Shown: positions 33,075-41,902 of the stretch, one piece after another
How positions within the stretch are numbered: position 1 is the stretch's first letter
How the letters are laid out: each line of letters starts with the position of its first letter
Assembly (NCBI GenBank): GCA_947625535.1
Contig: CANQOR010000010.1
Coordinates: forward strand, 1-44,827
DNA from: an uncultured Bacilli bacterium
Lineage (GTDB): Bacteria > Bacillota_I > Bacilli_A > RF39 > UBA660
Reading direction: 5' to 3'
Length of the DNA stretch: 44,827 nt
Position numbers and translations under genes: made by a program
Notes under the pieces: model-generated
The model's database searches: none
What the model was told of the DNA's origin: nothing
What the model saw: only the letters and a program-made list of their open reading frames with translations

Positions 33075-33878
33075 CTATCTCCTTAATTCATAAAAATTAC
33101 ATTTTTTACATAAATTATGAATCTTTTTATTATTTAGAAAACCTTCTTTCATTTCCCTAAAAAGTTCGTTATTTATTATATCACTTAAATAATCTTTGTA
33201 AATATTACCTAAATTTATAATACCATCACTATCTAAACAACAAGGAACAATCGTCCCATCTACTAATATACCTATATGATCTCTTAGTCCTCTACAACTA
33301 CCCTCTATACTAAAATAATTATTATCATAACTTGGCCATATAAATTCATCTTCTATTTCAAAATAAACATTATTATCTAATTTAATCTTCTTTTCATCTA
33401 ATATCTTACAATTATACTTTTTATTTAATCTATCTATTATCTTATCTTTATCTTCACTATTAACCCACATTCTATAACAAATAATAGTGTTATTAACTAC
33501 TAACTTATCAACAGCATTAAATATATCATCTAAATAATTATCTAAACTTTTCTTATATTTTAAATTAAAACTATGTAATGAAATATTAACTTGTCTAATA
33601 TTCTTATTATTCTCTATTTTCTTTATTAAATAACCATTAGTAGTAATATTTACCATATATCTTAAACTAGCTTCATTAATTAATTCATTAATCTTTGGAT
33701 GTAATAAAGGTTCACCCATTATATGAAAATATAAATACTTACTATAACCATCTATCTTATCTAATAATATTTTAAACTTACTTAAATCAATAAACTCTTT
33801 ATCTCTTTTTGTTCCCTTACAAAAAGAACAATTTAAATTACAATTATTAGTTATTTCTATATATATTTTTTTAAACAT
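33075..33878 (-). CDS. Radical SAM protein with SPASM-type C-terminus
   Basis: CxxxCxxC at Cys13, Cys17 and Cys20 (NNCNLNCSFCKG) binds the radical SAM 4Fe-4S cluster; HIMGEPLLHP is the usual (G)GE motif, and TTNGYLI and QVNISLHSF are core strands. The C-terminal part (SCRGLRDHIGILVDGTIVPCC ... GNIY ... LCKKCNFYE) looks like a SPASM domain with auxiliary cluster cysteines. Such proteins modify peptides or assist enzyme maturation. No precursor peptide gene is seen beside it. First gene of an operon with a DUF7666 gene and uvrA. A -10 TAAAAT with TG before it lies at 33897-33902. Confidence 0.88.
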   Translation of the reverse strand: MFKKIYIEITNNCNLNCSFCKGTKRDKEFIDLSKFKILLDKIDGYSKYLYFHIMGEPLLHPKINELINEASLRYMVNITTNGYLIKKIENNKNIRQVNISLHSFNLKYKKSLDNYLDDIFNAVDKLVVNNTIICYRMWVNSEDKDKIIDRLNKKYNCKILDEKKIKLDNNVYFEIEDEFIWPSYDNNYFSIEGSCRGLRDHIGILVDGTIVPCCLDSDGIINLGNIYKDYLSDIINNELFREMKEGFLNNKKIHNLCKKCNFYELRR

Positions 33879-33940
33879 TTTTAAACACCTATTCCTATTT
33901 TAACACACATTTGTTCGTTTTAAAATAACTAATTACCAAA

Positions 33941-33964
33941 ATAAAAGACCTTTTAAGGTCTTTT
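33941..33964 (-). terminator. Terminator of the SDR-hypothetical unit
   Basis: AAAAGACCTT/AAGGTCTTTT (33943-33952 with 33955-33964) with a tight centre and a minus-strand T-run; it contains two bases of the stop codon at 33963-33965. Confidence 0.85.
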
Positions 33965-34649
33965 AATCTAAAGTCTCTATATTACTATTTTCTACTACTT
34001 TTAAATTACCTATTCCATCAACACTATCAGCTAATTTCTTTAAATCTTTAACTATTTGATCAGAACTCTTATTAGAAACAAAATCAAAGAAATCCATATT
34101 ATCACCTATTAAAGATTTATATGTATCAGTAGGTCCATTAGATAAAGCAGGTATGGTAATAATTCCTTTAGGATATCCTAATAAACTATTAAATTTATTA
34201 ATAGAACCAATTATTTCCATTCCCATATATTGTGATTTTATATCTAACATAGCTTCCAAACTAACATCATGACTATCACTTTCTTTAGCCATATCATCTA
34301 CTTGATGAACTAATTCTTCCATATTACGAACCCCAAAAACACCAGCTATTTTCTCTTTATCTACTTTTTCATAATCGTCTTCATCTACTACTCTACCTCT
34401 AGATAAATGTTTACTCATTAAATCTTCTGCATTAGCTAAAGGAACTTCTTCCCCAGTTTCTACATTCTTATATTTACCACTCTCCATTAATATATAAAAA
34501 GATAAATAATTATCTATATAGGTATATAAAAAGACATCATAAACTATCTTACCATTTTCAACACTAGTCATAATAGTTAAACTTTTCCTAATACTATAAC
34601 CAGCAAAAACATACTTAGACGGTAAATTTTTAAACATATAACTAAACAT
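33963..34649 (-). CDS. Hypothetical protein partnered with an SDR
   Basis: A 228-residue soluble protein, not recognised. N-terminal half has strands (SIRKSLTIMTSVENGKIVYDVFLYTYIDNYLSFYIL); the middle is helical and charged (DEDDYEKVDKEKIAGVFG); the end is Asp/Lys-rich. Its SD (AAAGGA) lies within the last codons of the SDR gene, two bases separate the genes, and a terminator follows, so it is co-expressed with the SDR. Function unknown. Confidence 0.68.
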   Translation of the reverse strand: MFSYMFKNLPSKYVFAGYSIRKSLTIMTSVENGKIVYDVFLYTYIDNYLSFYILMESGKYKNVETGEEVPLANAEDLMSKHLSRGRVVDEDDYEKVDKEKIAGVFGVRNMEELVHQVDDMAKESDSHDVSLEAMLDIKSQYMGMEIIGSINKFNSLLGYPKGIITIPALSNGPTDTYKSLIGDNMDFFDFVSNKSSDQIVKDLKKLADSVDGIGNLKVVENSNIETLD

Positions 34650-34651
34650 AT

Positions 34652-35413
34652 TTAACCATTCCTTTTACATTTATTACTTTGAATACGATGTACTACTCTT
34701 AAAGATAATTTATAAGGAGCAAACCTATTAAAGAATACACCTAATTTAATAGTTATACCTGGAATAATAATTAACTTATTCTTTAAACATTTATCTATTC
34801 CATATTTAGCTACATACTCGCTACTTAAACCTTTTACAGTAAATGAACCACCAGCTACTTTATTAAAATTAGTATTAACTGGTCCAGGACATAAACAACT
34901 AATATGAACATTACTTTTAACTTTACGCAATTCTTCATATATAGCTAAAGTCCACTTAGTTACATAGTTCTTAGTAGCATAATAAGTATTTAAACCAGGA
35001 CCTGCTAAGAATCCAGCAGATGATGCTATATTTAAAATTCTTCCTTTATCTTTTTTTACCATATCCTGTAAAAACAACTTAGTTAATATATGTAATCCCT
35101 TAATATTTAAATCTATCATTTTAAGTTCTTTATTAATATCAGTTTCCCAAGTATTACCAAATAAACCAAATCCAGCCCCATTAACTAATAAATCTATATC
35201 TTCATCTTTAAACTTATCATATAATTTAAAACAATTATCAGTACCACATAAATCAGTAGGATAAACTACTACATTAGTTTTTATTTGATTAGCTACTTCA
35301 TTTAATCTATTTACATCACGACTAACTAATATTAAGTCATAACCTAATTCACTTAAATATAATGCCATATCTTTTCCGATACCAGAACTAGCTCCAGTTA
35401 CTAATGCTTTCAT
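34652..35413 (-). CDS. Short-chain dehydrogenase/reductase (SDR)
   Basis: NAD(P)-dependent oxidoreductase of the classical SDR family. TGASSGIG nucleotide-binding motif (6-13), SRDVNRL after strand 2 (basic residue, favouring NADPH), LVNGAGFG, catalytic Ser in NIASSAGF and the YATKN (YxxxK) pair. The C-terminus ends in a basic helix (RFAPYKLSLRVVHRIQSNKCKRNG) typical of the DltE/YqjQ-like subgroup. Length 253. An extended -10 TGGTAAAAT lies at 35429-35437. Substrate cannot be read from sequence. Confidence 0.92.
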   Translation of the reverse strand: MKALVTGASSGIGKDMALYLSELGYDLILVSRDVNRLNEVANQIKTNVVVYPTDLCGTDNCFKLYDKFKDEDIDLLVNGAGFGLFGNTWETDINKELKMIDLNIKGLHILTKLFLQDMVKKDKGRILNIASSAGFLAGPGLNTYYATKNYVTKWTLAIYEELRKVKSNVHISCLCPGPVNTNFNKVAGGSFTVKGLSSEYVAKYGIDKCLKNKLIIIPGITIKLGVFFNRFAPYKLSLRVVHRIQSNKCKRNG

Positions 35414-35463
35414 ATTATCACCATTTATATTTTACCAAAATATCTATAAATAATAAACAATAT

Positions 35464-35494
35464 CTAAAAAAAGAAGATACATTTTATCTTCTTT
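35464..35494 (-). terminator. Terminator of the ABC cassette with the small secreted protein
   Basis: AAGAAGATA/TATCTTCTT (35471-35479 with 35485-35493), five-base loop, run of T on the minus strand, about 100 bases past the last stop codon. The sequence from 35495 to 35592 shows no gene. Confidence 0.85.
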
Positions 35495-35592
35495 CTTCTA
35501 AATTACATAGTCTTCCAACTACGTTTTTTATATGGATTTTTTACTCATAACTAAATTATATAGAGCATTTATAATTTACCGTATAATATAGA

Positions 35593-36018
35593 TTAATCTC
35601 TAATAACTGTGTATGCACTATAATTACCGCCAACACTAGTTCCAGATTTAATATTAGTCCATTTTACACGTGTAGAAGCAGAATTAGGTTGATTAAATAA
35701 CACCTTATATCTTACATCTTTTTTTTCTATTGTAATTGTAGCGGATTGTTCGTGTCCATAAAGCAAACCACTTTTATACTTTGTTACAATTTTAACAACT
35801 GGATTGTTTAAAGACAACACCGTACCCATAACAGTTGCATAATAATCTACTCCAAGTTTTGCAGTTCCAGTATATGATTGATTATATTCTAATAAAATAT
35901 TTTTTGAAATTTCTGAATCACTTTCTGATCTAACTGAAGCTGCATACACATTTGTAAATACACTTAGTCCACACATTAAAATAACTAATTTTAATAATAA
36001 TTTATTTGTTCCTCTCAT
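35593..36018 (-). CDS. Small secreted protein, last gene of an ABC transporter operon
   Basis: A signal peptide (KLLLKLVILMCGLSVFTNVYA, cleavage likely after Ala26-Ala27) leaves a mature protein of about 115 residues without cysteine. It is rich in Ser, Thr, Val and Tyr and shows alternating strands, and it ends in a Gly/Tyr-rich turn (SGTSVGGNYSAYTVIRD). The start ATG at 36018 follows AGGAGGTGA, which includes the last Arg codons and the TGA stop of the permease gene before it. The size, signal, lack of Cys, GGN-x-AY-like ending and adjacent ABC genes recall lactococcin-972-type bacteriocins, but the Trp content is low and I could not align it, so this is only a hypothesis. It could equally be a binding partner or sensor of the transporter. 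Confidence 0.78.
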   Translation of the reverse strand: MRGTNKLLLKLVILMCGLSVFTNVYAASVRSESDSEISKNILLEYNQSYTGTAKLGVDYYATVMGTVLSLNNPVVKIVTKYKSGLLYGHEQSATITIEKKDVRYKVLFNQPNSASTRVKWTNIKSGTSVGGNYSAYTVIRD

Positions 36019-36022
36019 TTTT

Positions 36023-37093
36023 TCACCTCCTCTCGACATTCATTTTATATAAAATACATAAAATGAATAACACAATAATTAATAAAAAAGCAGGAGGTAA
36101 AAAAGCATTTATTGATATTATTTTTAAATTTAAACTATAAACATTCTTTATAATCAATATTCCAATGATATTTAATAAATAAGATAGAAGTAAAGAACAA
36201 ATATTAATAATTAATTGTTTAAAAAATAAAATATTTTTTATAATTAGTTTTTTAAATCCTAATACTTTATATATCTGAATTTCATTATTTGAATCACTAA
36301 ATATATTGATAGATAAAGTCAAGAATATAATTACAAATACAATTACAAAACATATAATAACTTTCTTTAATGTATTTATTATTTCTTCGTTTTCTAACTG
36401 ATTATAATTATTATATTCATAAAATTCATATTCGCATTTCTTTTGTTCATCACATAATTTTTTTAATTTTTTTTCAATCATCACATAATTATTTTTTAAA
36501 GTAGGATTAACTTTATATATATAAGAATTACTATCTTTAAGTATTTCAGTAAATACATCATTCGAAACATTAAGTTGATAACAATCTTTAAAATCATAAC
36601 TCTTAATTTTTAAAATATAATTTCTCTTATTAATATTCATTTGTACAAAGCCATCATAATTCATATCAAGATTTAGATAAAGAGATTCATAAAATCTAGG
36701 AAATGATATATCAATTTCATCATTAATATTACTTTCATTTTTGAAAATTAATACACCATCAAAATCCATATTTATAAAAGACTTCCAGTCTGAATCATCA
36801 TATTCTTTTTCTTCATCATCATTAACATATGTTAAAGGATTATTAATATCTTGAGGTATATACAATGTTCCAGTATCAAAATTTTTACTTATTTTATTAT
36901 ATATATCATTTGAAATATCAGTATCACTTTTTAATAAATAATACGAATTATCAGCATAAAAACTGTTAATTAAATTATTATAATAATCATAAAAAGAATA
37001 TAATAAAAATGAAGTAGTAAAAATTATTGTATATAAAGCTATATAAATATAAATACTCTTTTTTCTAAAAAAACTTACTAATATCGTTTTCAT
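36023..37093 (-). CDS. ABC transporter permease, type B subunit (MacB/FtsX-like) of cassette 1
   Basis: About 356 residues: membrane helix near the start (about 14-35), an outer domain of about 190 residues, then three C-terminal helices (about 245-350) as in FtsX/MacB permeases. KVLGFKKLIIKNILFFKQ after the second helix is the coupling loop. Start ATG 37093 overlaps the TGA of the type A permease by four bases (ATGA). Its stop lies in the SD of the secreted-protein gene. It is clearly more divergent from its cassette-2 counterpart (40774-41901) than the type A subunits and ATPases are from theirs, which suggests it may decide cargo or target. Confidence 0.85.
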   Translation of the reverse strand: MKTILVSFFRKKSIYIYIALYTIIFTTSFLLYSFYDYYNNLINSFYADNSYYLLKSDTDISNDIYNKISKNFDTGTLYIPQDINNPLTYVNDDEEKEYDDSDWKSFINMDFDGVLIFKNESNINDEIDISFPRFYESLYLNLDMNYDGFVQMNINKRNYILKIKSYDFKDCYQLNVSNDVFTEILKDSNSYIYKVNPTLKNNYVMIEKKLKKLCDEQKKCEYEFYEYNNYNQLENEEIINTLKKVIICFVIVFVIIFLTLSINIFSDSNNEIQIYKVLGFKKLIIKNILFFKQLIINICSLLLSYLLNIIGILIIKNVYSLNLKIISINAFLPPAFLLIIVLFILCILYKMNVERR

Positions 37094-38316
37094 TTTAAAA
37101 CACTTATTAAACTCTTTCTTAAGAATAAACAAAAATACAAAATAGTACAAAGAAAATTAGAAATAAAGATAATACCAATAACTTTAAAAATATGTACATA
37201 ATTATAAAGAATATCTAATCCAGTATAAGAAAATGATAGAAAAATTGTATTTTTTAAAATTATAAATAATATAAAGGAGAATAAAATACCTAACACAAGA
37301 GAAACTATAATATTTAAAACTGATATTCCAAGATATATTAGCTTTATTGTATTGTTTCTATACCCAAGATTACGAAATATTCCAATATTTTTACTATCTT
37401 TGCTTACTTTCTTTCTCATAAGAAAAATTATTATAGCTATTTGCGAAGCAATGATAACATATTTAACTATAGATAAGGTTTTATTTACACTTTGAATGGT
37501 ATCATCATAAAGGAAACTTTGAATATTAACATCAGAAAAACCTAAATTCTCTAACTTCTCTTTAACTTGTTGAACATTATTAATATCATCTACAACAACG
37601 CTCCAACCATAATATATATTACTATCCTCTCCAAACTTATTATCACCTATTCTCTTTATTGAATCAAAAGAAATATAACACTGGTTATTAGTGTTCATAA
37701 CTCTACTATTATCATAAAGACCAATAACTTCAAATTTTTCTTCATATAATTTATAATCATCCATTAGTTTATCATTAGGTTCATCATTTATACCCATATA
37801 AGATAATGTGATTTCTTTACCTAATAAATCTTCACCATTAATAATATTTTCCTTTTTAATTTTAAAAGCATCATAAGAATTTGAATCTGGATAGAAGTTA
37901 ATTGGACATATCAGTTCATTTTTATTTTTGCTAAATTTATTTTTACCTTTTACAACATTATTAGAGTTATATCCTCCATATTGTAAGGTAATATATCCAT
38001 CATATTTATCATTTTGATAATTTGAATTAATAGTAATAGAATCATATTTAGAGTTATAAACATTTTCAATATTATCAACTTTTTGAATAAGATCTAAACC
38101 CAAATCCTCCCTATCAGTAAGAGCTGAAGCAGTTAAAGTCCTAAAACCATAATTAGAATTTACTATCTTGCTAACATAGATATCAAAATTTTCCTTAAAT
38201 ATAAAAATTACTAACAACGCAATGGCAGTAACAGCTATTAATATAATATTAAAAATATTTGACTTATCTCTAAAAAATAATATAAAAGTTGTTTTAAAAT
38301 AATCATTAAGTTTCAT
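37090..38316 (-). CDS. ABC transporter permease, type A subunit (MacB/FtsX-like) of cassette 1
   Basis: About 408 residues with the layout helix, outer domain of about 230 residues, three helices. Blocks shared with the cassette-2 type A subunit are YGFRTLTASALTD, VKGKN, ELICPINFYPDSNS, FEVIGLYD and NNQCYISF. The two Cys in ELICP and NNQC recur in both cassettes and could form a disulfide. IGIFRNLGYRNNTIKLIYLG is the coupling-loop segment before helix 3. I start at ATG 38316 with AGAGG upstream, inside the end of the ATPase gene (11-base overlap). Confidence 0.88.
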   Translation of the reverse strand: MKLNDYFKTTFILFFRDKSNIFNIILIAVTAIALLVIFIFKENFDIYVSKIVNSNYGFRTLTASALTDREDLGLDLIQKVDNIENVYNSKYDSITINSNYQNDKYDGYITLQYGGYNSNNVVKGKNKFSKNKNELICPINFYPDSNSYDAFKIKKENIINGEDLLGKEITLSYMGINDEPNDKLMDDYKLYEEKFEVIGLYDNSRVMNTNNQCYISFDSIKRIGDNKFGEDSNIYYGWSVVVDDINNVQQVKEKLENLGFSDVNIQSFLYDDTIQSVNKTLSIVKYVIIASQIAIIIFLMRKKVSKDSKNIGIFRNLGYRNNTIKLIYLGISVLNIIVSLVLGILFSFILFIILKNTIFLSFSYTGLDILYNYVHIFKVIGIIFISNFLCTILYFCLFLRKSLISVLK

Positions 38317-39019
38317 TGGCAACCTCTTTAAGTTCTAAGTCTTTAATTTCATAAATTATATCAGCATATTTTTTTACCTGTTTACTATGTGTTACAACAA
38401 TAACACACTTGCCGTTTTCACTCAGTTCCTTTAGATATTTAAATATTATAATTTCATTTTTTTCATCTAAGTTTCCAGTAGGTTCATCAGCTAATATTAC
38501 TTGTGGATTATTAACAAGTGATCGAGCAATTGCAACACGCTGTTGTTCCCCACCTGATAGTTGCTTTGGCATATGACTCATTCTATTTTTTAAGCCAAAC
38601 TTTTCTAGTAATTCTTTAGCAATAGATTCACGTTCATTTTTATTAAAATTTTTATTAATTAACATTGGTAACATAACATTTTCTAAAGCATTCATATAAG
38701 GGTTTAATAAATAGTCTTGAAACATTAATCCAATATTATCTCTTCTTAAATCAGATATTTCATTATCAGTTAATTTTTCACATGGTTTATCATTAAATAA
38801 ATATTGTCCCGATGTTGGTTTATCCAACAATCCTAAAATATTAATTAAAGTTGATTTACCACAACCACTTTCACCAATAATCGCATAAAATTTTCCACTA
38901 TTGAACTTAATATTCAAATCTTTTAAAACATTAATATTTCCTTTTTTAGATTTATAATTTTTACAGACATTTTTTAAAACTATTATTTTTTCTTCGTTTT
39001 TTTTCACGTAATTACCCAC
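38306..39019 (-). CDS. ABC transporter ATPase of cassette 1 (LolD/MacB-type)
   Basis: Walker [11 protein letters not shown]-loop [18 protein letters not shown], signature LSGGEQQRV, Walker [13 protein letters not shown] and H-loop VVTHSKQV are all present, the pattern of the MacB/LolD/BceA group that power mechanotransmission-type permeases. Length 237. The start is either the GTG at 39019 or the GTG at 39007; both lie among G-rich SD-like bases and I keep the longer one. First gene of cassette 1: ATPase, type A permease, type B permease, secreted protein. Confidence 0.93.
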   Translation of the reverse strand: MGNYVKKNEEKIIVLKNVCKNYKSKKGNINVLKDLNIKFNSGKFYAIIGESGCGKSTLINILGLLDKPTSGQYLFNDKPCEKLTDNEISDLRRDNIGLMFQDYLLNPYMNALENVMLPMLINKNFNKNERESIAKELLEKFGLKNRMSHMPKQLSGGEQQRVAIARSLVNNPQVILADEPTGNLDEKNEIIIFKYLKELSENGKCVIVVTHSKQVKKYADIIYEIKDLELKEVANET

Positions 39020-39044
39020 ACCCTTATCTAGTCATCTTAATCAT

Positions 39045-39053
39045 ATTATAACA
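39045..39053 (-). promoter_or_regulatory. Extended -10 promoter of ABC cassette 1
   Basis: TGTTATAAT on the minus strand (TATAAT at 39045-39050) with a weak TTTTAC at 17 bases upstream. It separates cassette 1 from ppaC, which ends in its own terminator. Confidence 0.6.
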
Positions 39054-39070
39054 TATAATTTTATTTGGTA

Positions 39071-39104
39071 AAACAAGAAAACCCCTAGAAAAATCTAAGG
39101 GTTT
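39071..39104 (-). terminator. Terminator of ppaC
   Basis: AAACCCTTAGA pairs with TCTAGGGGTTT (11 pairs with one G-U; 39079-39089 with 39094-39104), four-base loop, TTTTCTTGTTTT tail on the minus strand. Confidence 0.88.
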
Positions 39105-39110
39105 ATCATT

Positions 39111-40733
39111 TTATCTTCTTTCTTCTAAATCTAATAATGGAGGTAACATTTGTTTCTTACGAGATACTACTCCATCAAAATAAATACCTTGATATATTTC
39201 ATCTATTCCATAAGCTTCTTCCATTATGTCTTTACACTTTTCATTATAGAATAAATAAGAACCATTTCTAATAACATCTGTTACAAATAATAAAGCTATT
39301 TTTAGTCCACCATATTCACACATATTATTAAGTTCTGTAATAACGTCTTCTACTCTTTCATGAATATCATCAAAATCTAATGTCATTATTTGACTTATTG
39401 CAATATTAGAATCATCATACTTAAATGTCTTCATATCACTATGAATAATATCATAAACACTAAGTTCACTAACTGTTGAAGCAGCTTTAAACATTTTCAT
39501 ACCATATTCTTCTATATTAATAGAAGCTATCTTAGCAAGTTCCTTACCTACTTCTATATCTACTTCTGTAGTTGTAGGTGATTTAAATAATAATGTATCA
39601 GATAAAATAGCTGATAACATAATACCTGCTATATCTTTAGGTATTGTAACATTAGCTTCTTTATATAATTGATAAATTATTGTACAAGTACATCCTACTG
39701 GCATACTTCTAAAATTAATTGGTGTTGAAGTACCAATAGTACCTAAATTATGATGATCAATAACTTCTAATATAGAAGCTTCTTCTATACCATCAACACT
39801 CTGAGATTGTTGATTATGATCTACTAAAATAACTTGTTTTCTTTCAAAATTATTAACATCAACAAGCCTCATCATTCCTACACAAATACCTTTTTTATTA
39901 ATTACTGGATAATTAGTATGACCTAATTTACTACTTATATCTATAAAATCATCGCGATAATCAATTGGACTAAAAGTAATTGGATTAGGATTAATATTTA
40001 ATAACTTAACATAATTACATAACTTAATCATATTAGCACATTTATATGTACCTAAAGGTACACTTATAATATTAACTTTATTTTGTTTAGCTAAATTAAA
40101 TAAATCACTAGGTAATATACCATTATTAACCATTATTAATAATTTAATACCTGAATTAATAGCATATTCTAATATCTTATATCTATCTCCAACTATTAAA
40201 ACACTATTCTTATCTAATTTAACACGATTAATAAAAGTTTCACTCTTATAAGCAGCTGCTAATATATTACCTTCTATTTCATCATCAAATCTTGTTATAC
40301 TAGTACCATTTAAAGTATTTAAAATATTATCATAAGAAGTATTTAAATACGTAATATCTCCATCTATTAAAAACTTAGATATTTCTTTAACGTTAACATA
40401 TCCCGTTAACTTCTTATGTTTATCTACTAAAGGAAAACCAGTAACACCAAATTTAACCATTTCCTTATAAGCTTCATATACCGAAATATGTTCTTCTATC
40501 ATAGCTTCTTTATTATAATGCATATTTCTTATTTGAACTTTTACATCATTTAAAAACTCTGGTTCTTCTATTTTAAAATAATCTAAAACAAACTTAGTTT
40601 CTTTATTTAAAGTCCCTAAAACACGAGGTTCTGTATTATAACCTTGTTTATTTTTTAAATAAGATAAACTAATACTAGCACAAACAGTATCAGTATCAGG
40701 CATTTTATGACCAAAAATATATATAGTTTGCAT
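39111..40733 (-). CDS. ppaC: Manganese-dependent inorganic pyrophosphatase with CBS and DRTGG domains (family II)
   Basis: Hydrolyses pyrophosphate to drive biosynthesis. Order of parts: DHH N-terminus with FGHKMPDTDTVCASISLSYL, first CBS domain (about 72-125, EEHISVYEAYKEMVKFGVTGFPLVDK), DRTGG domain (about 125-245), second CBS (about 246-300), then the rest of the DHH core (ILVDHNQQSQS, LEVIDHHNLGTI, LSDTLLFKSPTTTEVD) and the DHHA2 domain. Such CBS-PPases are regulated by AMP/ADP and activated by diadenosine polyphosphates, often seen in Clostridia. Length 540 is normal for that subfamily. It lies alone between two ABC cassettes with own terminator. Confidence 0.95.
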   Translation of the reverse strand: MQTIYIFGHKMPDTDTVCASISLSYLKNKQGYNTEPRVLGTLNKETKFVLDYFKIEEPEFLNDVKVQIRNMHYNKEAMIEEHISVYEAYKEMVKFGVTGFPLVDKHKKLTGYVNVKEISKFLIDGDITYLNTSYDNILNTLNGTSITRFDDEIEGNILAAAYKSETFINRVKLDKNSVLIVGDRYKILEYAINSGIKLLIMVNNGILPSDLFNLAKQNKVNIISVPLGTYKCANMIKLCNYVKLLNINPNPITFSPIDYRDDFIDISSKLGHTNYPVINKKGICVGMMRLVDVNNFERKQVILVDHNQQSQSVDGIEEASILEVIDHHNLGTIGTSTPINFRSMPVGCTCTIIYQLYKEANVTIPKDIAGIMLSAILSDTLLFKSPTTTEVDIEVGKELAKIASINIEEYGMKMFKAASTVSELSVYDIIHSDMKTFKYDDSNIAISQIMTLDFDDIHERVEDVITELNNMCEYGGLKIALLFVTDVIRNGSYLFYNEKCKDIMEEAYGIDEIYQGIYFDGVVSRKKQMLPPLLDLEERR

Positions 40734-40760
40734 AATATCACTCGCCCCTATTACAAAATT

Positions 40761-40789
40761 AGTATATCAAATATTAGTCTTTTTTTAAA
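40761..40789 (-). promoter_or_regulatory. Possible promoter of ppaC
   Basis: Extended -10 TGATATACT (TATACT at 40761-40766) and TTTAAA (40784-40789) at a 17-base spacing, minus strand. It overlaps the stop codon of the upstream permease gene. No terminator separates cassette 2 from ppaC, so read-through is also likely. Confidence 0.45.
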
Positions 40790-41901
40790 TAATTAATATG
40801 TTTTAAAGAACAATATATATAAATAAATTCAATTAAAATAATAATTACTAAATATAAAATAATTAATTTAAAATTTAATAAGCTCAAAGAAATTTTAAAT
40901 ACAAGGTTTACACCTAAAGCAATAATGATATAAAATAATAAAGAAAATATAAGTGAAACCATATTTAATACAAAGACATTTTTTAATAAAGACAATATAT
41001 TCTGCCATTTATTATATCCTAGTTGTTTTAGTAATAACATATTACTTTCTTCATCAGATACTAAATCTTTTAATATTGCTAATAACATTATTATAAAAAT
41101 AACTGTAGAAACTACATTAGCTACCTTAAACATCATAATCATATTATCTAATAAATCATTTCTATCAATAGTATCCGATTCTTTAGGGAAGAAAGGAATT
41201 GTTATCCTAAAAAAGTCATTATCTTCCAAATTATTCCATTTTTTTTCTAATTTTTCTTGTATTTTATAATTCACTGTTTCTATATCATATATATAATTCT
41301 TATTTGTCTTTAATAATTTATTATATAAATTATCAGAAACACATACATAATTAAATGTTTTAGGTTCTAAAATATCCTTAATAATTAATGGTATTTCTTG
41401 ATTATTATATTTAAAAATTATTTCATGTTCTATATAATTTTCTAAATACTCTTTATTATAAAACCTTTCAGAAAGATAAATAATAACTTCATTATCAGAT
41501 AAATTAGTACCACAAGAATTAGCTTTGAAAGTTAAAATATCATCACCAAATAATAAATTACTCCAAAGAATTTTAGTTTCATCAAACTCTTCTTCATATT
41601 TTGAATTACCATCTTCATCAACTACAGTTTTAGGGTCATATATAATATCATTATCTAAACCAATTTCAAAACTTAAAGCTTGTCGATAAGACTTTATTCC
41701 TTTTTCTTTTCTTAATAATTCATCATGATTTTCTTTAGTATACATTAAAAAAGATGATGATTCTTGTTTTAATTTATTACTTTCATAATCAACATAATTA
41801 TAAATACTATTTAACAACATAATAATAATTGTAACAATAGAAAAAAGTTTAAAATATATTTTAGTTTTCTTTTTTCTAAAAAAGCCTTTTAATGAAATCA
41901 T
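40774..41901 (-). CDS. ABC transporter permease, type B subunit of cassette 2
   Basis: A 375-residue protein with a helix near the start (about 17-36), an outer domain of about 220 residues and three C-terminal helices. The outer domain matches that of the short protein at 43799-44638: KENHDELL, GLDNDIIYDPKTVV, NSCG against STCN, NYVCVSDNLYNKLL against SFVCIADELYDELL, and NYIYDIETV ... KKWNNLEDNDFF. LLLKQLGYNKWQNIL is the coupling loop. GGGAG lies nine bases before the ATG and the start follows the stop of the type A gene by one base. Last gene of cassette 2. Confidence 0.88.
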   Translation of the reverse strand: MISLKGFFRKKKTKIYFKLFSIVTIIIMLLNSIYNYVDYESNKLKQESSSFLMYTKENHDELLRKEKGIKSYRQALSFEIGLDNDIIYDPKTVVDEDGNSKYEEEFDETKILWSNLLFGDDILTFKANSCGTNLSDNEVIIYLSERFYNKEYLENYIEHEIIFKYNNQEIPLIIKDILEPKTFNYVCVSDNLYNKLLKTNKNYIYDIETVNYKIQEKLEKKWNNLEDNDFFRITIPFFPKESDTIDRNDLLDNMIMMFKVANVVSTVIFIIMLLAILKDLVSDEESNMLLLKQLGYNKWQNILSLLKNVFVLNMVSLIFSLLFYIIIALGVNLVFKISLSLLNFKLIILYLVIIILIEFIYIYCSLKHINYLKKD

Positions 41902-41902
41902 G

